Below, piece after piece: positions 5,066-6,211 of a DNA stretch of 6,211 nucleotides. How positions within the stretch are numbered: the stretch's first letter is position 1; every line of letters begins with the position of its first letter. The stretch is from positions 1 through 6,211 of the forward strand of contig JBHELT010000028.1 of the NCBI GenBank assembly GCA_046262935.1, read 5' to 3'. The position numbers and the translations under genes were made by a program. Under the pieces are notes generated by a model. The model made no database searches. It was given only the letters and a program-made list of their open reading frames with translations, and was not told the origin of the DNA. This DNA comes from JBHELT01 sp046262935. GTDB taxonomy: Bacteria; Actinomycetota; CADDZG01; JAHWKV01.

Positions 5066-6211
5066 ATGAAAGCCAAAACGGTGGGGCGCGCTCGGTTCGC
5101 CACAACAGGTTTGATCATCGCCCTTATCGCCGGCGGTTGCGCCGTGGACCGCACCATCAAACAGGCGGATCTGGAACCCAAGGTCGAGTCGACCAAGATC
5201 TATTCCGCCGACGGCACCCTCATCACAACGCTGACCCAAGAAGAAAACCGCGACGTTGTTGATCTGGGTCAAGTGCCAAAGCATGTGCAGGATGCGGTTG
5301 TAGCGATCGAGGATGCCCGTTTTTACCAGCACCATGGCATCGACGGCAAGGCGATACTTCGCGCCACCTATTCCAATGCACGCGGGGGCCGAACCCTGGA
5401 AGGCGGTTCGACCATCACGCAGCAGTTGGTGAGAAACGCCCTAACAACCGTGGGACGCGAACGAACCCTTCAACGCAAGATCAAAGAAGCCAGTTACGCA
5501 TTCAACGTAGACAAAACCTTCAGCAAGAAGAAGATCTTGGAGCTGTATCTCAACACGGTCTATTTCGGCGAAGGTGCCTATGGCATCCAAACGGCCGCCC
5601 ACACCTTCTTCGGCAAAGACGTGAAGGACCTCAACCTGCCTGAGGGAGCACTGCTTGCGGGCCTTATCCGTTCGCCCGTCAACTACGACCCGCTGACCAA
5701 CCCCGACGTCTCCTTGAAACGGCGGAACCTCGTTCTCGACAGGATGTACGTCAATCACTTCGCTTCCTACAAAGAAGTTGGCGACGCGAAGGCGACGGAG
5801 ATGGACATCAAACCCAAGGCGGATACGTCGCGCTACCCAGCGCCCTATTTCGTCGACTACGTGACGCGCGAGATCCAGAAGTCAGACGAGTTCAAGGCTT
5901 TGGGCGACACCGAAGCCGTCAGGAGCAATCGGATGTTCCGTGGGGGGCTTCGCATCTACACCACAGTCGATCTGGCCGTACAGAAGGCCGCCGAAGATGC
6001 CGTTGCCAAGGTGCTCGACCATCCCAACGATCCCAGCGCATCCCTGGTGGCCATCGACCCAAAGGACGGCCACATCAAAGCGATGATGGGCGGCAGGGAT
6101 TATTTCGCAACCGGCGAGGACGATCCTTGCATCAAGATCCACGCTATCAACGCCGACGGGTCACCCAAGGCCTGCGCCAAGGTCAATGTCGCCCTCGGCC
6201 AAGGCGGCGGT
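5066..6211 (+). CDS. Class A penicillin-binding protein (peptidoglycan glycosyltransferase/transpeptidase), N-terminal part
   Basis: An open frame of 382 codons with no stop before the window end. It carries all five motifs of glycosyltransferase family 51: EDARFYQHHGID (82-93, catalytic Glu82), EGGSTITQQLVRN (112-124), RKIKEASYA (137-145), KKKILELYLNTVYFGEGAYG (154-173), and RRNLVLDRM (about 221-229). From GGLRIYTTVD onward the start of the transpeptidase domain is visible, including SASLVAIDPKDGHIKAMMGG; the active-site SxxK should lie just past the edge, after KVNVALGQGG. The protein polymerises lipid II and cross-links peptidoglycan outside the membrane. The N-terminus is short: basic residues, a hydrophobic stretch LIIALIAGG (16-24) and Cys25, reminiscent of a lipoprotein signal. 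The ATG at 5066 has no ribosome site; no better start is seen. Confidence 0.93.
   Translation, partial: MKAKTVGRARFATTGLIIALIAGGCAVDRTIKQADLEPKVESTKIYSADGTLITTLTQEENRDVVDLGQVPKHVQDAVVAIEDARFYQHHGIDGKAILRATYSNARGGRTLEGGSTITQQLVRNALTTVGRERTLQRKIKEASYAFNVDKTFSKKKILELYLNTVYFGEGAYGIQTAAHTFFGKDVKDLNLPEGALLAGLIRSPVNYDPLTNPDVSLKRRNLVLDRMYVNHFASYKEVGDAKATEMDIKPKADTSRYPAPYFVDYVTREIQKSDEFKALGDTEAVRSNRMFRGGLRIYTTVDLAVQKAAEDAVAKVLDHPNDPSASLVAIDPKDGHIKAMMGGRDYFATGEDDPCIKIHAINADGSPKACAKVNVALGQGGG

Noticed and set aside
5024..5335. Minus-strand open frames opposite the PBP gene (also 5441-5758 and 5882-6142)
   Set aside because: The plus strand encodes a protein with all five glycosyltransferase 51 motifs; the antisense frames are shadows.

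Overview
The window looks like a chromosomal segment from a Gram-positive actinobacterium with moderately high G+C, possibly of the Acidimicrobiia type. That placement is inferred from the style of the tyrosyl-tRNA synthetase and class A penicillin-binding protein, from the WxL/DUF916 surface-protein pair, and from start codons without Shine-Dalgarno sites. No species can be named from the sequence alone. No rRNA, tRNA, CRISPR array, insertion sequence or attachment site was seen.

Layout. All genes but one are on the minus strand. On the right, a class A penicillin-binding protein (plus strand, from 5066, running off the window) diverges across 57 bp from tyrS, which is followed by a one-base-overlapping universal stress protein gene. 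An intergenic region of about 200 bp (3073-3269) holds several inverted repeats and a strong match to a sigma-28/WhiG-type promoter pointing left. It drives a secreted, WxL-like protein (2524-3072). After a 68-bp gap containing a 12-bp stem-loop comes a membrane-anchored DUF916-type protein, presumed partner of the WxL-like protein. It overlaps the start of a nucleotidyltransferase-family gene (ATGA). Then come, 14 bp on, a stand-alone PqqD-like protein (RiPP recognition element, lasso 'B1'), and, with another ATGA overlap, a lasso-peptide B2-type transglutaminase-like leader protease that runs off the left edge.

How the genes fit. tyrS, usp and the penicillin-binding protein are housekeeping genes of translation, stress response and wall synthesis. 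The left half is the interesting part: three genes typical of ribosomally made, post-translationally modified peptide (RiPP) pathways are packed without gaps behind a two-gene cell-surface module, all possibly under one alternative-sigma promoter. The precursor peptide and the lasso cyclase (asparagine-synthetase-like) are not in the window. If they exist they should lie just beyond position 1. Whether surface proteins and RiPP enzymes form one functional system is an inference from gene order.
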